Shown: positions 1 through 9,918, counted from the stretch's first letter. The stretch: 64,000 nt of DNA from an uncultured cyanobacterium (GCA_903871775.1 CAIQIA010000002.1:177629-241628), one strand, 5' to 3'. Numbers and translations are program-made. Notes: generated by a model not told the origin, from the sequence alone.

Positions 1-389
1 CAACGGTGTCGCTGCACACCTGGCCCGACTACCTGCGGGTGCGCGAAGACCTGCTGCTGCGGCTGCAGCAACTGCATGAACAGGTGCGCCTGTCGACGAT
101 CAGCCTCGGCGTCAGCTACGGCACCACCACAGGGCAGCTGCAGGAGCTGCCTGATCTGATCCGGCGGGTGGTGGAAGACGATCCCGACTTCGCCCTCCAG
201 AGCTGCCGGCTGATGACGATCGCCGATTTCAGCTATGTGATCGTGTTTCGGCTCCACGGCCGGCAGGACAGCCTGCGGGCCTTCAAGGATGGCCTGCATG
301 GCCTGAACCGACGGCTGCTGCAGGCCCTCGCCGAAGCCGGCATCGACATTCCCTTCCCCACCCAGTTGCATCTGCAGCGCCAGGTCTGA
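1..389 (+). CDS. Small-conductance mechanosensitive channel (MscS family), C-terminal part
   Basis: This is the 3' end of a gene that enters from the left edge; the reading frame is open from the first bases, so the true start lies outside the window. The visible part of about 128 residues matches the cytoplasmic end of MscS-type channels: a segment like 'ISLGVSYGTTTGQL' (the beta strand and helix usual in the alpha/beta domain), a middle strand 'FSYVIVFRLHG', and the family's closing pattern 'AEAGIDIPFPTQLHL'. MscS channels release solutes from the cell under hypo-osmotic shock. The pore helices are not in the window, so channel function is inferred from the tail only. It converges on lnt, whose stop lies 17 bases away. 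Confidence 0.75.
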   Translation, partial: TVSLHTWPDYLRVREDLLLRLQQLHEQVRLSTISLGVSYGTTTGQLQELPDLIRRVVEDDPDFALQSCRLMTIADFSYVIVFRLHGRQDSLRAFKDGLHGLNRRLLQALAEAGIDIPFPTQLHLQRQV

Positions 390-406
390 CCGTTCACGCC
401 CAACGT

Positions 407-1861
407 TCACACCCGATGGGAACGGGCCGCCAGGGCCGCCACGCCCGCCGAGAGCAGCAGCAGCGGGCCGTTGCCCCAGCGGTCGTAGGGGCTCAGGGAC
501 CGGCGACCGCGCAGGTCGAGCAGCCCCAGCTGCGGCCCACCGGCCGGCAGCTGCTGCACCACCTGCCCGGCCGGATCGACCACCGCCGTGGGGCCGGTGT
601 TGGCCACGCTCACCAGCCAGCGGCCGGTCTCGATCGCCCGCAGGCGGGCCAGGTTCAGAAACTGATGCTGCAGCAGGGGCGGATAGGGGTCGAGGTTGGC
701 CACCGCCAGCAACCAGCCGGCCCCGGCGTCCACGGCCCTGGCCAGGGCCCGGCCATCGGCCAGCTCATAACAGATGGCCACGGCCGCATCCCCCGCCGGC
801 CAGGGCAGGGGCAGACGCCGGTCGGCGGGCCCCGGCTGCAGCCCCCCCACCGCCGACAGCCCCTCCCAGGGGATGCGATCGGCCAGGGGCACCCACTCGC
901 CCAGGGGCACCAACCGGTGTTTGTCGACCCAGGCCCGGGGCCGATCCGCACCGGCCGGCAGCCACAGCACGCTGCTGCGTTCTCCGCCGTCCTGCCGCCG
1001 GAAGCCCCCACCCAGCAGGGGCACCGCCGGCTCGCGGGCGGGTCGGTCGTCCAGCGGCAGGGTGCCCTCAGGCAGCAGCAGCGGCGGCGACGGCGTCAGC
1101 GCAGCCGCCCGCAGCCGCGCGCGCTGCAGCAGATCCTGCAGCCGGCGCTGGCTGTCGGGTTCGAACTTGCGGCGGGTGGCCTGGCCCGGCTGCACCGCCA
1201 GCACCTGAAGGGGGGCGCCGGGATCGGCGCCGTCGGCCAGGGCCAGGGCAGCGGCCCCAAGGCCATGGCCCAGCAGCAGCACCAGCAGCAGGGCCGGCCA
1301 GCGGCGGCGGGCCAGCAGCCAGCTCAGCAGCAGCTGCACCAGCGTCACCAGGCCGCCGCCGCCCAGGGCCGCCAGACCCGCCAGGGGCCGGTCATGGGGC
1401 AGGGGGGCCACCGCCAGACCCACCCAGAACAAAGGGCCCGTGGCCAGCCCCTGCTCCGCCAGGGCCCAGAGGGCCGCGGCCAGCAGGGCCGTGTCCCAGC
1501 GCCGGCGATCAAGCCGCTGCACAACAAGACTCCAGAGGGCCACCAGGCCGGCGCCGAGGGCGCTGCACACCAGCAGGATCAGCAGCACCAGCGGCAGGCT
1601 CAGGGGTGCCGGCACCCCCAGCCAGGTGAGGGGATGGAGCCAGAGCAGCCAGCCGTGGCTCACCAGCACGGCGACCCCGCCCCAGAGGGCCGCCTGGCGG
1701 GGGCCAACGCTCCAGAGGGGCACCAGCGCCAGCCACAGCAGGGGCGGCAGCCCCCAGGGGGTGAGGCTCAGGCCGGCCCCGGCCCCGGCCAGCACAGGCA
1801 TTAACCAATCCTTAAGGGCTTGTCTCCCGATTCTTAGCGCGGAGACCTGGTGCTGAGGCAT
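407..1861 (-). CDS. lnt: Apolipoprotein N-acyltransferase
   Basis: Lnt adds the third acyl chain to the N-terminal cysteine of lipoproteins at the periplasmic face of the inner membrane. The 484-residue product has about six hydrophobic segments in residues 20-210, then a nitrilase-like domain. The nitrilase triad is visible: Glu near 265 in 'LLLPEGTLPL', Lys near 314 in 'WVDKHRLVPLGEW', and Cys near 364 in 'VAICYEL'. A final hydrophobic stretch lies at the C-terminus. Met21 is an alternative start that would remove a charged leader. The gene is divergent from the Crp-type regulator 31 bases away, so both promoters must share that small region. Confidence 0.92.
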   Translation of the reverse strand: MPQHQVSALRIGRQALKDWLMPVLAGAGAGLSLTPWGLPPLLWLALVPLWSVGPRQAALWGGVAVLVSHGWLLWLHPLTWLGVPAPLSLPLVLLILLVCSALGAGLVALWSLVVQRLDRRRWDTALLAAALWALAEQGLATGPLFWVGLAVAPLPHDRPLAGLAALGGGGLVTLVQLLLSWLLARRRWPALLLVLLLGHGLGAAALALADGADPGAPLQVLAVQPGQATRRKFEPDSQRRLQDLLQRARLRAAALTPSPPLLLPEGTLPLDDRPAREPAVPLLGGGFRRQDGGERSSVLWLPAGADRPRAWVDKHRLVPLGEWVPLADRIPWEGLSAVGGLQPGPADRRLPLPWPAGDAAVAICYELADGRALARAVDAGAGWLLAVANLDPYPPLLQHQFLNLARLRAIETGRWLVSVANTGPTAVVDPAGQVVQQLPAGGPQLGLLDLRGRRSLSPYDRWGNGPLLLLSAGVAALAARSHRV

Positions 1862-1892
1862 ACATTCCTGCCGTCGTCAGCCCTTCACCGGA

Positions 1893-2525
1893 ATGGTCGC
1901 CTCCCCGCAGTCCTTCGCGTCTCCCGAGGCCGCCGGCTGGCTGGAGCAGCTCGAGACTACCTTCCGCAGCCGGTCCCTGATCCATCTGGCCGCCGGCAGT
2001 CCGGTGCCCCTGCTCAGCGACCACGTCTGGCTCGTGGTGCGGGGCATGGTGCGCCTCTCCACCTGCCAGATGAGCGGCGACGAGGCCCTGCTGGGCCTGG
2101 CCGGCCCGAACGAGCCCTTCGGCCGTCCGCTCACGTCGGTCGATCCCTACGACGCCGTCACCCTCACCGCCAGCGATCTGCTCTGCCTGCGCTGGGACGA
2201 GATCGTCGGCGATCCGCAGCTGTCGTCGCTGCTGCTCCAGGCGCTCACCCGCCGCTACCGCCAGGCCGAGGCCCTGCTGGCCCTGATGGGCCTCCGCCGG
2301 GTCGAGGAACGCCTGCGCGCCTTCCTGGACCTGCTGGCCGCCGACTATGGCCAGCCCGTCGAGGCCGGTATCCGCATCGGCGTGCGCCTCACCCACCAGG
2401 ACCTGGCCAACGCTCTGGGCAGCACCCGCGTCACCATCACCCGTCTGCTGGGGCAGCTGCGGGATGAGGGCTGGCTGGTGTTGGAATCCGGCCGTCACCT
2501 GGTCGTGGCCCGGCGCCCCCGCTAG
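1893..2525 (+). CDS. Crp/Fnr-family transcriptional regulator
   Basis: A 210-residue protein with an N-terminal cyclic-nucleotide-binding-like beta roll (about residues 25-120), a long dimerisation helix, and a C-terminal winged helix-turn-helix. The recognition region is clear: 'RLTHQDLANALGSTRVTITR' near residues 165-185, the Crp/Fnr pattern. It has no cysteine cluster of the Fnr type, and the effector pocket residues of true cAMP receptors are not evident. It resembles the NtcA-related regulators of cyanobacteria, but I would not call it NtcA. The ligand is unknown. It is divergent from lnt and followed after 25 bases by a phasin-like gene. Confidence 0.85.
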   Translation: MVASPQSFASPEAAGWLEQLETTFRSRSLIHLAAGSPVPLLSDHVWLVVRGMVRLSTCQMSGDEALLGLAGPNEPFGRPLTSVDPYDAVTLTASDLLCLRWDEIVGDPQLSSLLLQALTRRYRQAEALLALMGLRRVEERLRAFLDLLAADYGQPVEAGIRIGVRLTHQDLANALGSTRVTITRLLGQLRDEGWLVLESGRHLVVARRPR

Positions 2526-2550
2526 ACCGGCCAGGAACGGTCATCGGCGG

Positions 2551-2877
2551 ATGGAGTCCAGCAATCCCCTGCAGCAGCTGCTGCTCCGTGGTCTGAGCAC
2601 CACCAGCCTGGTGGCCGACCGGCTGCGGGGCGTCACCCAGGAATGGGTGCTCAGCGGTCGTCTCGATCCGGCCCAGGCCACGGCCCTCGTCGACGACGTG
2701 ATGGGGGCCCTGCGGGGGGACAATCCCGAAGCGGAACGGCAGGCCGAAAAACTGCTCGAGCGCAACGTCGAGAACTTCCTCGGCGACCTCGGCCTCGCCC
2801 GCCAACGGGAAGTGGACGAACTGCGGGGCCGCATCGACCGGCTCGAGCAGCGGATCCGGGATCTCGCCGGCGGCTGA
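2551..2877 (+). CDS. Phasin-like small helical protein
   Basis: A 108-residue protein starting MESSNPLQQL. It is almost wholly helical and charged, with 'STTSLVADRLRGVTQEWV' early and a heptad-like C-terminus 'EVDELRGRIDRLEQRIRDL' that should form a coiled coil. This is the layout of the PhaF/PhaI-type phasin-related family (polyhydroxyalkanoate granule-associated), which in many cyanobacteria is a small protein of unknown role. No PHA synthase is in the window, so a granule role is not supported here. I chose the ATG at 2551; the same frame is open further upstream but overlaps the regulator gene. The stop lies inside an 18-bp tandem duplication. Confidence 0.65.
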   Translation: MESSNPLQQLLLRGLSTTSLVADRLRGVTQEWVLSGRLDPAQATALVDDVMGALRGDNPEAERQAEKLLERNVENFLGDLGLARQREVDELRGRIDRLEQRIRDLAGG

Positions 2878-2898
2878 CACCTCGCCGGCGGCTGACAC
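2863..2898. repeat. 18-bp perfect tandem duplication across a stop codon
   Basis: The 18-base unit ctcgccggcggctgacac occurs twice head to tail (2863-2880 and 2881-2898). The first copy supplies the last codons and TGA stop of the phasin-like gene. The second copy supplies a duplicate stop and lies in the leader of the FKBP gene. It looks like a recent slippage duplication. Confidence 0.9.
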
Positions 2899-2925
2899 AA
2901 TGGCCCTTGGGCCCGTTCCTCCCCC

Positions 2926-3543
2926 ATGCGCGACATTCTGATCAGCTCAGCCGTCTGCCTGGCCTGCCTGCTGGTGGCCCTCGCCAGCCAGCTGGTGGCC
3001 CCCACGCCGGTGCAGGCCCGTGACAGCCAGACCGTGGCCGTCGTCGCCGCAGCCCCTGCGACCGCCGCCGCGCCTGGGGAGCTGGACCCCGATGATGCCA
3101 ACCCCCGCCTGTTCTCCATGGCCCCCGACACCGACGACACCCTTGCCCAGGCGGGAGGCAAGGCCTCCGACCTGCTGGGGGGCGATCCGCTGATCGCGGC
3201 CAAGGAACGCACCACCGCCTCGGGCCTGCGCATCACCGATCTGGTGCTGGGCACCGGCGCTGAGGCCGTGAGCGGCCGCACCGTGAGCGTCAACTACCGC
3301 GGCACCCTCACCAACGGCAAGGAGTTCGACAGCAGCTACGGCCGTGGTCCCTTCAGCTTCCCCCTCGGCGCCGGGCGGGTGATCCGCGGCTGGGACGAGG
3401 GCGTGGCCGGCATGAAGGAAGGCGGCAAGCGCAAGCTGGTCATCCCCCCCGACCTGGCCTACGGCGAGCGCGGAGCCGGTGGTGTGATTCCCCCCAACGC
3501 CACCCTGGTGTTCGAGGTCGAACTGCTGAAGGTGGGCCGCTGA
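2926..3543 (+). CDS. FKBP-type peptidyl-prolyl cis-trans isomerase, exported or membrane-anchored
   Basis: A 205-residue protein with an N-terminal hydrophobic segment (about residues 4-26, '[16 protein letters not shown]') that acts as signal peptide or anchor, a low-complexity linker, and an FKBP domain over residues 95-205. FKBP hallmarks are '[17 protein letters not shown]', '[20 protein letters not shown]', and '[18 protein letters not shown]' followed by the terminal strand '[10 protein letters not shown]'. It should catalyse prolyl isomerisation during folding of exported, probably lumenal or periplasmic, proteins. Family length and motif order are normal. Confidence 0.92.
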   Translation: MRDILISSAVCLACLLVALASQLVAPTPVQARDSQTVAVVAAAPATAAAPGELDPDDANPRLFSMAPDTDDTLAQAGGKASDLLGGDPLIAAKERTTASGLRITDLVLGTGAEAVSGRTVSVNYRGTLTNGKEFDSSYGRGPFSFPLGAGRVIRGWDEGVAGMKEGGKRKLVIPPDLAYGERGAGGVIPPNATLVFEVELLKVGR

Positions 3544-3579
3544 GACGCGGCGATACCGGGGCCGGCCCAGGTGGATCGT

Positions 3580-3585
3580 TAAGAT
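3580..3585 (+). promoter_or_regulatory. Candidate -10 element upstream of sodB
   Basis: TAAGAT lies 23 bases upstream of the sodB ATG in an otherwise GC-rich spacer. No convincing -35 hexamer is visible at the usual distance, so this is a weak call. Confidence 0.25.
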
Positions 3586-3608
3586 CTGCCACGCCTGCCC
3601 CCGCCGTC

Positions 3609-4208
3609 ATGGCCCACACCCTGCCCGCGCTTCCTTACGAGCTCGACGCCCTGGAACCCCACATCTCGCGCCAGACGCTGGAGTTCCACCACGGCAAGCA
3701 CCACAACGCCTACGTCACCAACCTCAACAACCTGGTGGCCGGCGGCGATCTCGAAGCCAAAAGCCTCGAAGACACCATCACCGCCGTGGCCGGTGATGCC
3801 TCCAAGGCGGGTGTGTTCAACAACGCCGCCCAGGTGTGGAACCACAGCTTCTACTGGCAGTGCATGAAGCCCGGCGGTGGCGGCAGCCCCAGCGGCGCCC
3901 TGCTCGAGAAGATCAACGCCGACTTCGGCAGCTACGACGCCTTTGTCGAACAGTTCAAGGCTGCCGGTGCCACCCAGTTCGGCAGCGGCTGGGCCTGGCT
4001 TGTGCTCGACAACGGCACCCTCAAGGTCACCAAGACCGGCAATGCCGACCTGCCCCTCGCCCATGGCCAGAAGGCGCTGCTGACCATGGACGTGTGGGAG
4101 CACGCCTACTACCTCGACTACCAGAACCGTCGGCCTGACTACATCACCACCTTCCTCGACAAGCTGGTGAACTGGGACTTCGTGGCCGCCAACCTGGCCG
4201 CCGCCTGA
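3609..4208 (+). CDS. sodB: Iron superoxide dismutase
   Basis: SodB converts superoxide to oxygen and hydrogen peroxide. The 199-residue product has normal family length. The metal ligands are visible: His in '[13 protein letters not shown]', His in 'VWNHSFYW', and Asp and His in '[11 protein letters not shown]'. The Gln in '[13 protein letters not shown]', together with '[10 protein letters not shown]', is the pattern of the iron type rather than the manganese type. There is no signal peptide, so the enzyme is cytoplasmic. A GC-rich hairpin follows the gene. Confidence 0.94.
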   Translation: MAHTLPALPYELDALEPHISRQTLEFHHGKHHNAYVTNLNNLVAGGDLEAKSLEDTITAVAGDASKAGVFNNAAQVWNHSFYWQCMKPGGGGSPSGALLEKINADFGSYDAFVEQFKAAGATQFGSGWAWLVLDNGTLKVTKTGNADLPLAHGQKALLTMDVWEHAYYLDYQNRRPDYITTFLDKLVNWDFVAANLAAA

Positions 4209-4228
4209 CCAGGCCCCGCTGCAACCGG

Positions 4229-4251
4229 GCCCCCGCTGCGGCGGGGGCTTT
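4229..4251 (+). terminator. Hairpin terminator between sodB and queA
   Basis: An 8-bp GC-rich stem (gcccccgc / gcgggggc, loop tgcg) is followed by a short T run. It lies 20 bases after the sodB stop and just before the convergent queA end, so it may serve both directions. Confidence 0.55.
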
Positions 4252-4265
4252 CCAACGACCCCGGC

Positions 4266-5381
4266 TCAACCCGGTGCCAGGGCGTCTGGCAGCACGGCCT
4301 CCGGTGGAATCCACATCGCATCGCCGTACGAGAAGAAGCGATATCCGTCATCCCTGGCCAGGCCATAGAGCTTCAACAGCCGTTCCCTGCCGATCAGAGC
4401 GCTCACCAGCAGAAGCAGTGAACTGCGCGGCAGGTGAAAGTTGGTGAGCATTCCCTGCACCACCGCGAACCGGAAGCCCGGCTGGATCACCAGGTCCACC
4501 GGGCCGCAGTGGGGCTGAAGACAGCCACCATGGAGCGCCGCCACCCCTTCGAGACTGCGCACACTGGTGGTGCCCACCGCGATGACCCTGCCGCCGCGGC
4601 GTTGGCAGGCCTCGACGGCCGCCACCAGTTCAGGACGCAGCTCCACCCATTCCTGATGGAGCCTCAGGTCGGTCAGGTCATCCTCCTCCAGCGGCCTGAA
4701 GGTGCCGAGCCCCACATGCAGCGTCACCGACGCCCGCTCGACCCCCCGGTCCTGCAGCCGCGCCAGCAGCGCATCACTGAGATGCAGACCTGCCGTCGGT
4801 GCCGCCACGGCTCCGGGCCGACTGGCGAAGCGTGTCTGGTAGCGCTCGCTGTCGGCGGGGTCGTGCTCCTGGATGTAGGGCGGCAGGGGCACCTCGCCGT
4901 AGCGCTGCAGCAGCGGCTCCAGGCTGGCGGCGTCGCCATGGCCGGGCGGAAAGCGCACCAGGCGCCCCCCCGTCGCCGGGTCCTCGCCCACCACCGTCAG
5001 GGTCTGGGGCGGCTGGCTTGGAGCCTGCAGCAGCACCTGCTGCCCGGGCCGCAGGCGTTTGGCCGGGCGGGCCAGGCAGAGCCAGAGATCATCCCCGCGG
5101 GGTTCGAGCACCAGCAGTTCAGCCCGGCCACCGCTCGGCCGCTGCACCTGCAGCCGGGCCCGCAGCACCCGGGTGTCGTTGACCACCAGCAGATCTCCGG
5201 GCCGCAGGGAGTCGGCCAGGTCCCAGACCTGGCTGTGGTGGCACCCCTCGGGCGGACCGTCGTGGGGGCCCACCATCAGCAGCCGGGCGGCATGGCGTGG
5301 TTCCACCGGACGCTGGGCGATGCAGGCCTCAGGCAGGTCGAAGACGTAGCTCGACAGGCGCCGGTCGGCGGGGTCGGGCAT
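4266..5381 (-). CDS. queA: S-adenosylmethionine:tRNA ribosyltransferase-isomerase
   Basis: QueA transfers and rearranges the ribose of S-adenosylmethionine onto preQ1 in tRNA to give epoxyqueuosine. The 371-residue protein carries the family's characteristic stretches: '[20 protein letters not shown]', '[16 protein letters not shown]', '[13 protein letters not shown]', '[13 protein letters not shown]' and '[20 protein letters not shown]'. Length and motif order are normal. It starts 8 bases downstream of the pyruvate dehydrogenase E2 stop and is probably cotranscribed with it, although the two functions are unrelated. Confidence 0.94.
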   Translation of the reverse strand: MPDPADRRLSSYVFDLPEACIAQRPVEPRHAARLLMVGPHDGPPEGCHHSQVWDLADSLRPGDLLVVNDTRVLRARLQVQRPSGGRAELLVLEPRGDDLWLCLARPAKRLRPGQQVLLQAPSQPPQTLTVVGEDPATGGRLVRFPPGHGDAASLEPLLQRYGEVPLPPYIQEHDPADSERYQTRFASRPGAVAAPTAGLHLSDALLARLQDRGVERASVTLHVGLGTFRPLEEDDLTDLRLHQEWVELRPELVAAVEACQRRGGRVIAVGTTSVRSLEGVAALHGGCLQPHCGPVDLVIQPGFRFAVVQGMLTNFHLPRSSLLLLVSALIGRERLLKLYGLARDDGYRFFSYGDAMWIPPEAVLPDALAPG

Positions 5382-5389
5382 CCGTGGGG

Positions 5390-6676
5390 TCAGAGGGCCA
5401 GGGATTCGGGGCTGGTCTCGATCAGCTGGGCCAGATCCCGCAGGAAGCCGGCGGCGTCGGCGCCGTAGATCACCCGGTGGTCGGCGGTGAGGTTCACCTG
5501 CATCTGCCGGCGAACCGCGATCGAACCATCGGCATGGGCCGCCACCACCGGCCGCGAGCCGCCCACCGCGAGGATCGCACCGGTGCCCGGCGGCAGGATC
5601 GCGTCGAAACGGTCAACCCCGAACATCCCCAGGTTCGACACCGTGAAGGTGCCCGTGCTGTATTCCTCGGGCTTGAGCTGCTTGCTGCGAGCCCGGGCCA
5701 CCAGATCCGACCAGCTGCGGGCCAGGCTGTACAGATCCGTCCGGTCGGCGTGGGCCAGCACCGGTGTGACCAGACCGCCGTCTTCCATGGCCACGGCCAC
5801 CGCCACATTGACCGATCCCGGAACGGCGATGCCGGCATCGCTGTAGGCGGCGTTGACCCGGGGATGGCGCGCCAGGGTCACACCCACTGCCTTGGCAAGC
5901 AGCACCGTCATCGTCACCCCCTTGGGTTTCATCTGGCGGGCGAAGGCCTCGAGGGCGTCGGTGCCGATGGTGTACCCCACCCGGAAGGTGGGCACCGCCA
6001 GGCTGGCCACCATGTTGCGGTTGACCGCCTGCTGCAGGGTGGTGAAGGGCACGGTCTCGCCGGCGGTCACCGGAGCCGGCGCGGTCGGCGCGGGGGCCGC
6101 CGGACGGGGGGCCGCCACCGCCGCCGGGGCGGGGGTGCGACCGGCCGCCTGTTCCACGTCGGCGGCCACAAGGCGTCCGTGGGGGCCGCTGCCGGTGAGG
6201 CCTTCGAGGGCCACCCCCAGTTGCTGGGCCAGCTTGCGGGCCCGGGGGCTGGCGATCACGCGGCCGTTCGCCGTCGCGGGGGCAGGGGGGGCGACGGGAG
6301 TGGCCACTGCAGGGACGGGCGCAGGGGCCGGTGGTGCCGCAGCGGGCGGAGCCGCCGGAGCAGGGGCAGCTACCGGGGCCTGGGTGGGAGCCGCCGTCGG
6401 GGCACCTTTGGCCAGCAGCTCCTGCAGTTCGGCATCGGTGTCGACCACCAGGCCGATCGTGTCACCCACCGGCGCCGTGGCACCCGCCGGCAGCAGCACC
6501 GCCCCGAGGAAGCCGGCCTCGAACGATTCCACGTCCATGTCGGCCTTGTCAGACTCGACCACCAGCACCGACTCCCCCCGCTCGACCCGGTCACCGGGTT
6601 TCTTGAGCCATTCGACGATCTTCCCCTCGGTCATCGTCGAGCTGAGGGCGGGCATGAAGATCTCGTGGGTGGCCAT
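5390..6676 (-). CDS. pdhC: Pyruvate dehydrogenase E2, dihydrolipoamide acetyltransferase
   Basis: This is the acetyl-transfer core of the pyruvate dehydrogenase complex. The 428-residue product has one lipoyl domain (residues 1-78, lipoylated Lys in '[12 protein letters not shown]'), an Ala/Pro-rich linker near 85-130, a peripheral subunit-binding domain ('[17 protein letters not shown]', ending '[14 protein letters not shown]'), and a catalytic domain from about 195. The active-site His lies in '[17 protein letters not shown]'. The usual Asp-Gly of HxxxDG is replaced by Tyr-Gly, which I know as the cyanobacterial and plastid E2 form rather than a defect. E1 and E3 genes are not in the window. 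Confidence 0.92.
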   Translation of the reverse strand: MATHEIFMPALSSTMTEGKIVEWLKKPGDRVERGESVLVVESDKADMDVESFEAGFLGAVLLPAGATAPVGDTIGLVVDTDAELQELLAKGAPTAAPTQAPVAAPAPAAPPAAAPPAPAPVPAVATPVAPPAPATANGRVIASPRARKLAQQLGVALEGLTGSGPHGRLVAADVEQAAGRTPAPAAVAAPRPAAPAPTAPAPVTAGETVPFTTLQQAVNRNMVASLAVPTFRVGYTIGTDALEAFARQMKPKGVTMTVLLAKAVGVTLARHPRVNAAYSDAGIAVPGSVNVAVAVAMEDGGLVTPVLAHADRTDLYSLARSWSDLVARARSKQLKPEEYSTGTFTVSNLGMFGVDRFDAILPPGTGAILAVGGSRPVVAAHADGSIAVRRQMQVNLTADHRVIYGADAAGFLRDLAQLIETSPESLAL

Positions 6677-6747
6677 CCGCCGGGACGCGCTGAGGTGGGG
6701 GCGATCCTAGTCGCCGCCCTCCCTCAGCCTCCCGTCTCAGTCCTCCC

Positions 6748-7188
6748 TCAGGCGCCCTCGCTGATCGCCTCGACCACGCCGTCACGCACCGTGATCGACG
6801 CCTGCAGCTTCTCGATGATGTTGTCGCCGACGCTGACGTTGCAGAAGCTCTCCAGCTGTCCCTGCTCGACGATCTGCTCCATCTCCAGATCCGAGATGGC
6901 CTTCTGCTGCTCAAGCAGGGCGCGCTTCTGCTCCTCCAGTTCCGCCCGCTTGGCGGCGACCTGCTGCTGCACGCCGGCCACCTGCTCCTGAATGCGCGGG
7001 TCGAGGGGATTGGCGCTCTGGCGGCGGATCTCGTCGACCACCTGCTGACCTTCGTTCTCGAGTTGCAGCAGCTGCTGGTCGCTGTTGCTGATGGCCTTGC
7101 TCAGTTCGACGGCGGCCTCTTCCTTCCAGCGGGGGGTGACGACGGCGCGGACCGTGATGTTGCGCTTGATGCTGAGCGAGTCGGCCAT
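6748..7188 (-). CDS. YlqD-family protein
   Basis: A 146-residue protein with an N-terminal beta segment ('LSIKRNITVRAVVTPRWKEE'), a long charged and Gln-rich coiled-coil middle (about residues 35-110), and a C-terminal strand-rich end ('VSVGDNIIEKLQASITVRDG'). This arrangement fits the YlqD family, a conserved protein of unknown function in Firmicutes and cyanobacteria. It has no signal peptide or membrane segment. Between aas and the E2 gene on the same strand, its neighbours give no functional hint. Confidence 0.75.
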   Translation of the reverse strand: MADSLSIKRNITVRAVVTPRWKEEAAVELSKAISNSDQQLLQLENEGQQVVDEIRRQSANPLDPRIQEQVAGVQQQVAAKRAELEEQKRALLEQQKAISDLEMEQIVEQGQLESFCNVSVGDNIIEKLQASITVRDGVVEAISEGA

Positions 7189-7242
7189 GGGGGAGCACTG
7201 GGACGCCCCAGGCTGTCAGCCGCTGCGTCAGGGGTCAAGCGC

Positions 7243-9207
7243 TCAGCCGTCGGCGTAGATCGCCTCGATGGCGGCCCCGTCGCGGATGGTGATGCGGTCG
7301 CGGCGCTGCTTGAGGGTCTGGGTGAGCAGGCCGTTCTCGATCGTGAACGGCTCCACCAGGGCGACGCCCGCGAGCCGTTCATCGGGTCGCGAGCCGGGCC
7401 GGGCCGCCAGCTGCCGGTTGCAGTCGCTGCGCAGGGCCCTGAGCAGGGCCGGGTCGTCGCGCCGCAGACCGTCGGGCCCCAGGGCCGAGGGCACCTGCTC
7501 CCGCGCCCAGGCCTCGAGGGCCTCGAACCGCGGCACCAGCAGGGCGCCGAGCTGGCGCCGGTCCTGGCCCACGACCATGATCTGCTCGAACAGCGGGCAG
7601 GCGGCCAGCACGTCTTCGAGCGGTCCGGGCTCGATGTTCTCGCCGCTGCTCAGCACGATCGTGTCCTTCGCCCGGCCGGTGAGAAAGAGGGAGCCGTCGG
7701 GGAGCAGGTGCCCCAGGTCGCCGGTGTCGAACCACCCCTCGGCGTCAAGCACGGCCGCCGTGGCCTCGGGCCGCCGCAGGTAGCCCGTCATCACCTGCGG
7801 CCCCCGGGCCAGCACCAGGCCCCGCGCGCCCCAGGGCAGGGGCCGGCGGGTCTCGGGATCGACGATCCGCAGATCGGTGCCCGGCAGCGGCCGGCCGGCG
7901 CTGCCGCGGCGGTTGGCCCACAGCCGCCGGCAGCTGAGCACGGGGCTGGTTTCGGTGAGGCCGTAGCCCACCAGCAGTTCAATGCCGATGGTCTCGAAGA
8001 ACAGATCAACGTGCAGCGGCAGGGCGCCGCCGCCGCTGATGGCCGTGCGCAGGCTGCCCCCGCAGATCTGGTCACGCACCCGCGGCCAGAGCAGCCGTGC
8101 CGCCAGCCAGGCCCCGGGGGCGCTGACGATGGCGGCGACCAGCGCCCCCAGGCGCTCGCTCGGCGCCAGGGGCCGCTCGGCCAGGTCGCGCCAGCGCCGC
8201 CGCTGGCGGGCATGGCTGCCACCGATCGCCAGGGCGGTCGTGAGCAGCCGCCGCCGCAGGGTCGGCATGCCCTCGAGGGCCGAGCAGAGGCCCCCGTGCA
8301 GCGCTTCCCACAGCCGCGGCACGCTGATCATGTACTGGGGCCGCACCCGCTGCAGATCGGCCCGCAGATGCCGCAGGGTCGTGTAGTGCTGGCTGCAGCC
8401 CCGCGACAGCAACAGGTAGCCGGCGCTGCGTTCATAGGCATGCCAGATGGGCAGCACGCTCAGCACCCGGTCCCCTGGATCGGGGTTCACCGCCACCCCC
8501 AGCTCCCGCACCTGATGCAGCAGGTTGGCGTGGCTCAGGGGCACCCCCTTGGGCCGGCCGGTGGTGCCCGAGGTGTAGAGCAGGGTCGCCGTGCGGGCCG
8601 GATCGCCGTCAAAGGGCTGCCGCAGCGGCGCCGCCGCCCCGCGCTCCAGCAGCGCCTCCCAGCCCAGCAGGGGGGGCGCCCCCGGCGGTGGCACCACGGG
8701 GGGTTCGCCATGCAGCAGCAGCACGAAGCGCAGGCGGGCAGCGGCCCCATCGGCCAGCAACTCCTCCAGCCGGGCGGGGTCCTCGAGCACCAGCCCCACC
8801 GCCTGGCTGTCGTCGAGCAGAAAGCGCAGTTCCTCCAGCGGGGCGGTGGCGCCGCGCACCGCATCGACGGCACCGACGCGCATCAGCCCCTGGTCGGCCG
8901 CCAGCCAGCGGGGTCCGTTCTCGGCGAACAGGGCCACCACGTCACCGGGCGCCACCCCCAGGCTGCGGAAACCAGCCGCCGCCACGGCGATGCGCTCGGC
9001 CAGCGCTGCATAGCTGAGCTCTTCAGGCGCCGGGCCGTGGGCTGCCGCCAGGGCGGTGGTGGCGCCGTGGCGACGGGCCAGCACCGGCCAGAGGCCATCG
9101 ATGCCCCGCAGGGCACTCCAGTCGGGGTGGGCCGCCAGAAAACGGCGATCGTCGGCGTCAGCGCTCCAGCGCACCAGGGCCTCGCCCGTCGGCATCGGCA
9201 TCAGCAT
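7243..9207 (-). CDS. aas: Long-chain acyl-ACP / acyl-CoA synthetase (AMP-forming)
   Basis: This adenylate-forming enzyme activates free fatty acids. In cyanobacteria the single homologue acts mainly as acyl-ACP synthetase and recycles fatty acids released from membranes. The motifs are '[18 protein letters not shown]' (P-loop), '[11 protein letters not shown]', '[11 protein letters not shown]', and '[19 protein letters not shown]'. The start is ambiguous: TTG at 9213 and ATG at 9207, 9201 and 9195 are all in frame within the last codons of lipB. I give the first ATG, making about 654 residues. The overlap with lipB implies cotranscription and possibly coupled translation. Confidence 0.88.
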   Translation of the reverse strand: MLMPMPTGEALVRWSADADDRRFLAAHPDWSALRGIDGLWPVLARRHGATTALAAAHGPAPEELSYAALAERIAVAAAGFRSLGVAPGDVVALFAENGPRWLAADQGLMRVGAVDAVRGATAPLEELRFLLDDSQAVGLVLEDPARLEELLADGAAARLRFVLLLHGEPPVVPPPGAPPLLGWEALLERGAAAPLRQPFDGDPARTATLLYTSGTTGRPKGVPLSHANLLHQVRELGVAVNPDPGDRVLSVLPIWHAYERSAGYLLLSRGCSQHYTTLRHLRADLQRVRPQYMISVPRLWEALHGGLCSALEGMPTLRRRLLTTALAIGGSHARQRRRWRDLAERPLAPSERLGALVAAIVSAPGAWLAARLLWPRVRDQICGGSLRTAISGGGALPLHVDLFFETIGIELLVGYGLTETSPVLSCRRLWANRRGSAGRPLPGTDLRIVDPETRRPLPWGARGLVLARGPQVMTGYLRRPEATAAVLDAEGWFDTGDLGHLLPDGSLFLTGRAKDTIVLSSGENIEPGPLEDVLAACPLFEQIMVVGQDRRQLGALLVPRFEALEAWAREQVPSALGPDGLRRDDPALLRALRSDCNRQLAARPGSRPDERLAGVALVEPFTIENGLLTQTLKQRRDRITIRDGAAIEAIYADG

Positions 9208-9895
9208 CGGCAAGCAGGCTGGACAGAGTCTGGGGCGCCAGCGCCGCGACTGTCGACCAGCCGAGCCGTCGACCCAGGGCCTCGGCCAGGGGCTGACGCA
9301 GGGCTGCCACCGTCAGGCCCGGCCGATGGTCCAGCAACCGCCCCACCGGCAGATCGAGGCCGCAGGGGGTGATGGCGGCGAAGCCCCCCAGGTCGATGGT
9401 CACGTTGACGGCGAGGCCGTGCTGGGTGACCCAGCGGCGGGCCGAGACCCCGATGGCGGCCACCTTGCGCCCCTCGAGCCAGATCCCCGTGAGGCCTGGC
9501 CGCCGCTCCCCCGCCAGCCCCAGCCCCTGCAGCAGCTCCAGCACCGCCCCCTCCAGGCTGCGCAGGTAGGCGTGCAGATCGGGTCCGTGGCGCCGCTGCA
9601 GATCGAGCACCGGATAGGCCACCAGCTGGCCCGGGGCGTGGTGGGTCACCTCACCGCCCCGGTCCAGCCGGTGCAGCGGTGCCGGCGGACGGGCCGGATC
9701 GAAGCGCAGATGGCCGGGGTCGGCGCCGCGGCCGAGGGTGTAGCAGGGCGGATGTTCGAGCAGCAGCAGCAGATCGGGGCAGGCGGGACCTCCGGCCTGG
9801 GCCGCCAGCAGCCGCCGCTGCCAGCCTCGCTGCCAGGCCCAGGCCTCCCCATGGGGGACCGGCCGCGGGCAGGCGCAAAGGAATGCATCCGGCAC
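9158..9895 (-). CDS. lipB: Octanoyl-[acyl-carrier-protein]:protein octanoyltransferase
   Basis: LipB moves octanoate from acyl carrier protein to the lipoyl domains of enzymes such as the E2 encoded nearby. The 245-residue product has '[13 protein letters not shown]', the substrate motif '[20 protein letters not shown]', Lys in '[14 protein letters not shown]', and the catalytic Cys in '[10 protein letters not shown]'. It starts with GTG at 9895. The C-terminus carries an Asp-Ala repeat (ADADADAD) encoded by the same DNA that provides the start codons of aas. The gene is divergent from hpf. Confidence 0.9.
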   Translation of the reverse strand: MPDAFLCACPRPVPHGEAWAWQRGWQRRLLAAQAGGPACPDLLLLLEHPPCYTLGRGADPGHLRFDPARPPAPLHRLDRGGEVTHHAPGQLVAYPVLDLQRRHGPDLHAYLRSLEGAVLELLQGLGLAGERRPGLTGIWLEGRKVAAIGVSARRWVTQHGLAVNVTIDLGGFAAITPCGLDLPVGRLLDHRPGLTVAALRQPLAEALGRRLGWSTVAALAPQTLSSLLADADADADGRGPGALER

Positions 9896-9918
9896 TACCC
9901 CTTCCGTGGCGCCCTCCG

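Noticed and set aside
416..1804. Long open frame antisense to lnt
   Set aside because: Gln/Arg/Pro-rich translation with no family pattern. High GC keeps opposite strands open; lnt has its full catalytic set.
5297..6991. Long open frame antisense to the E2 gene
   Set aside because: Gly/Arg/His-rich text typical of GC-rich antisense; the E2 domains account for the region.
7063..9372. 769-residue open frame antisense to aas
   Set aside because: No domain, biased composition; the aas motifs on the other strand are decisive.
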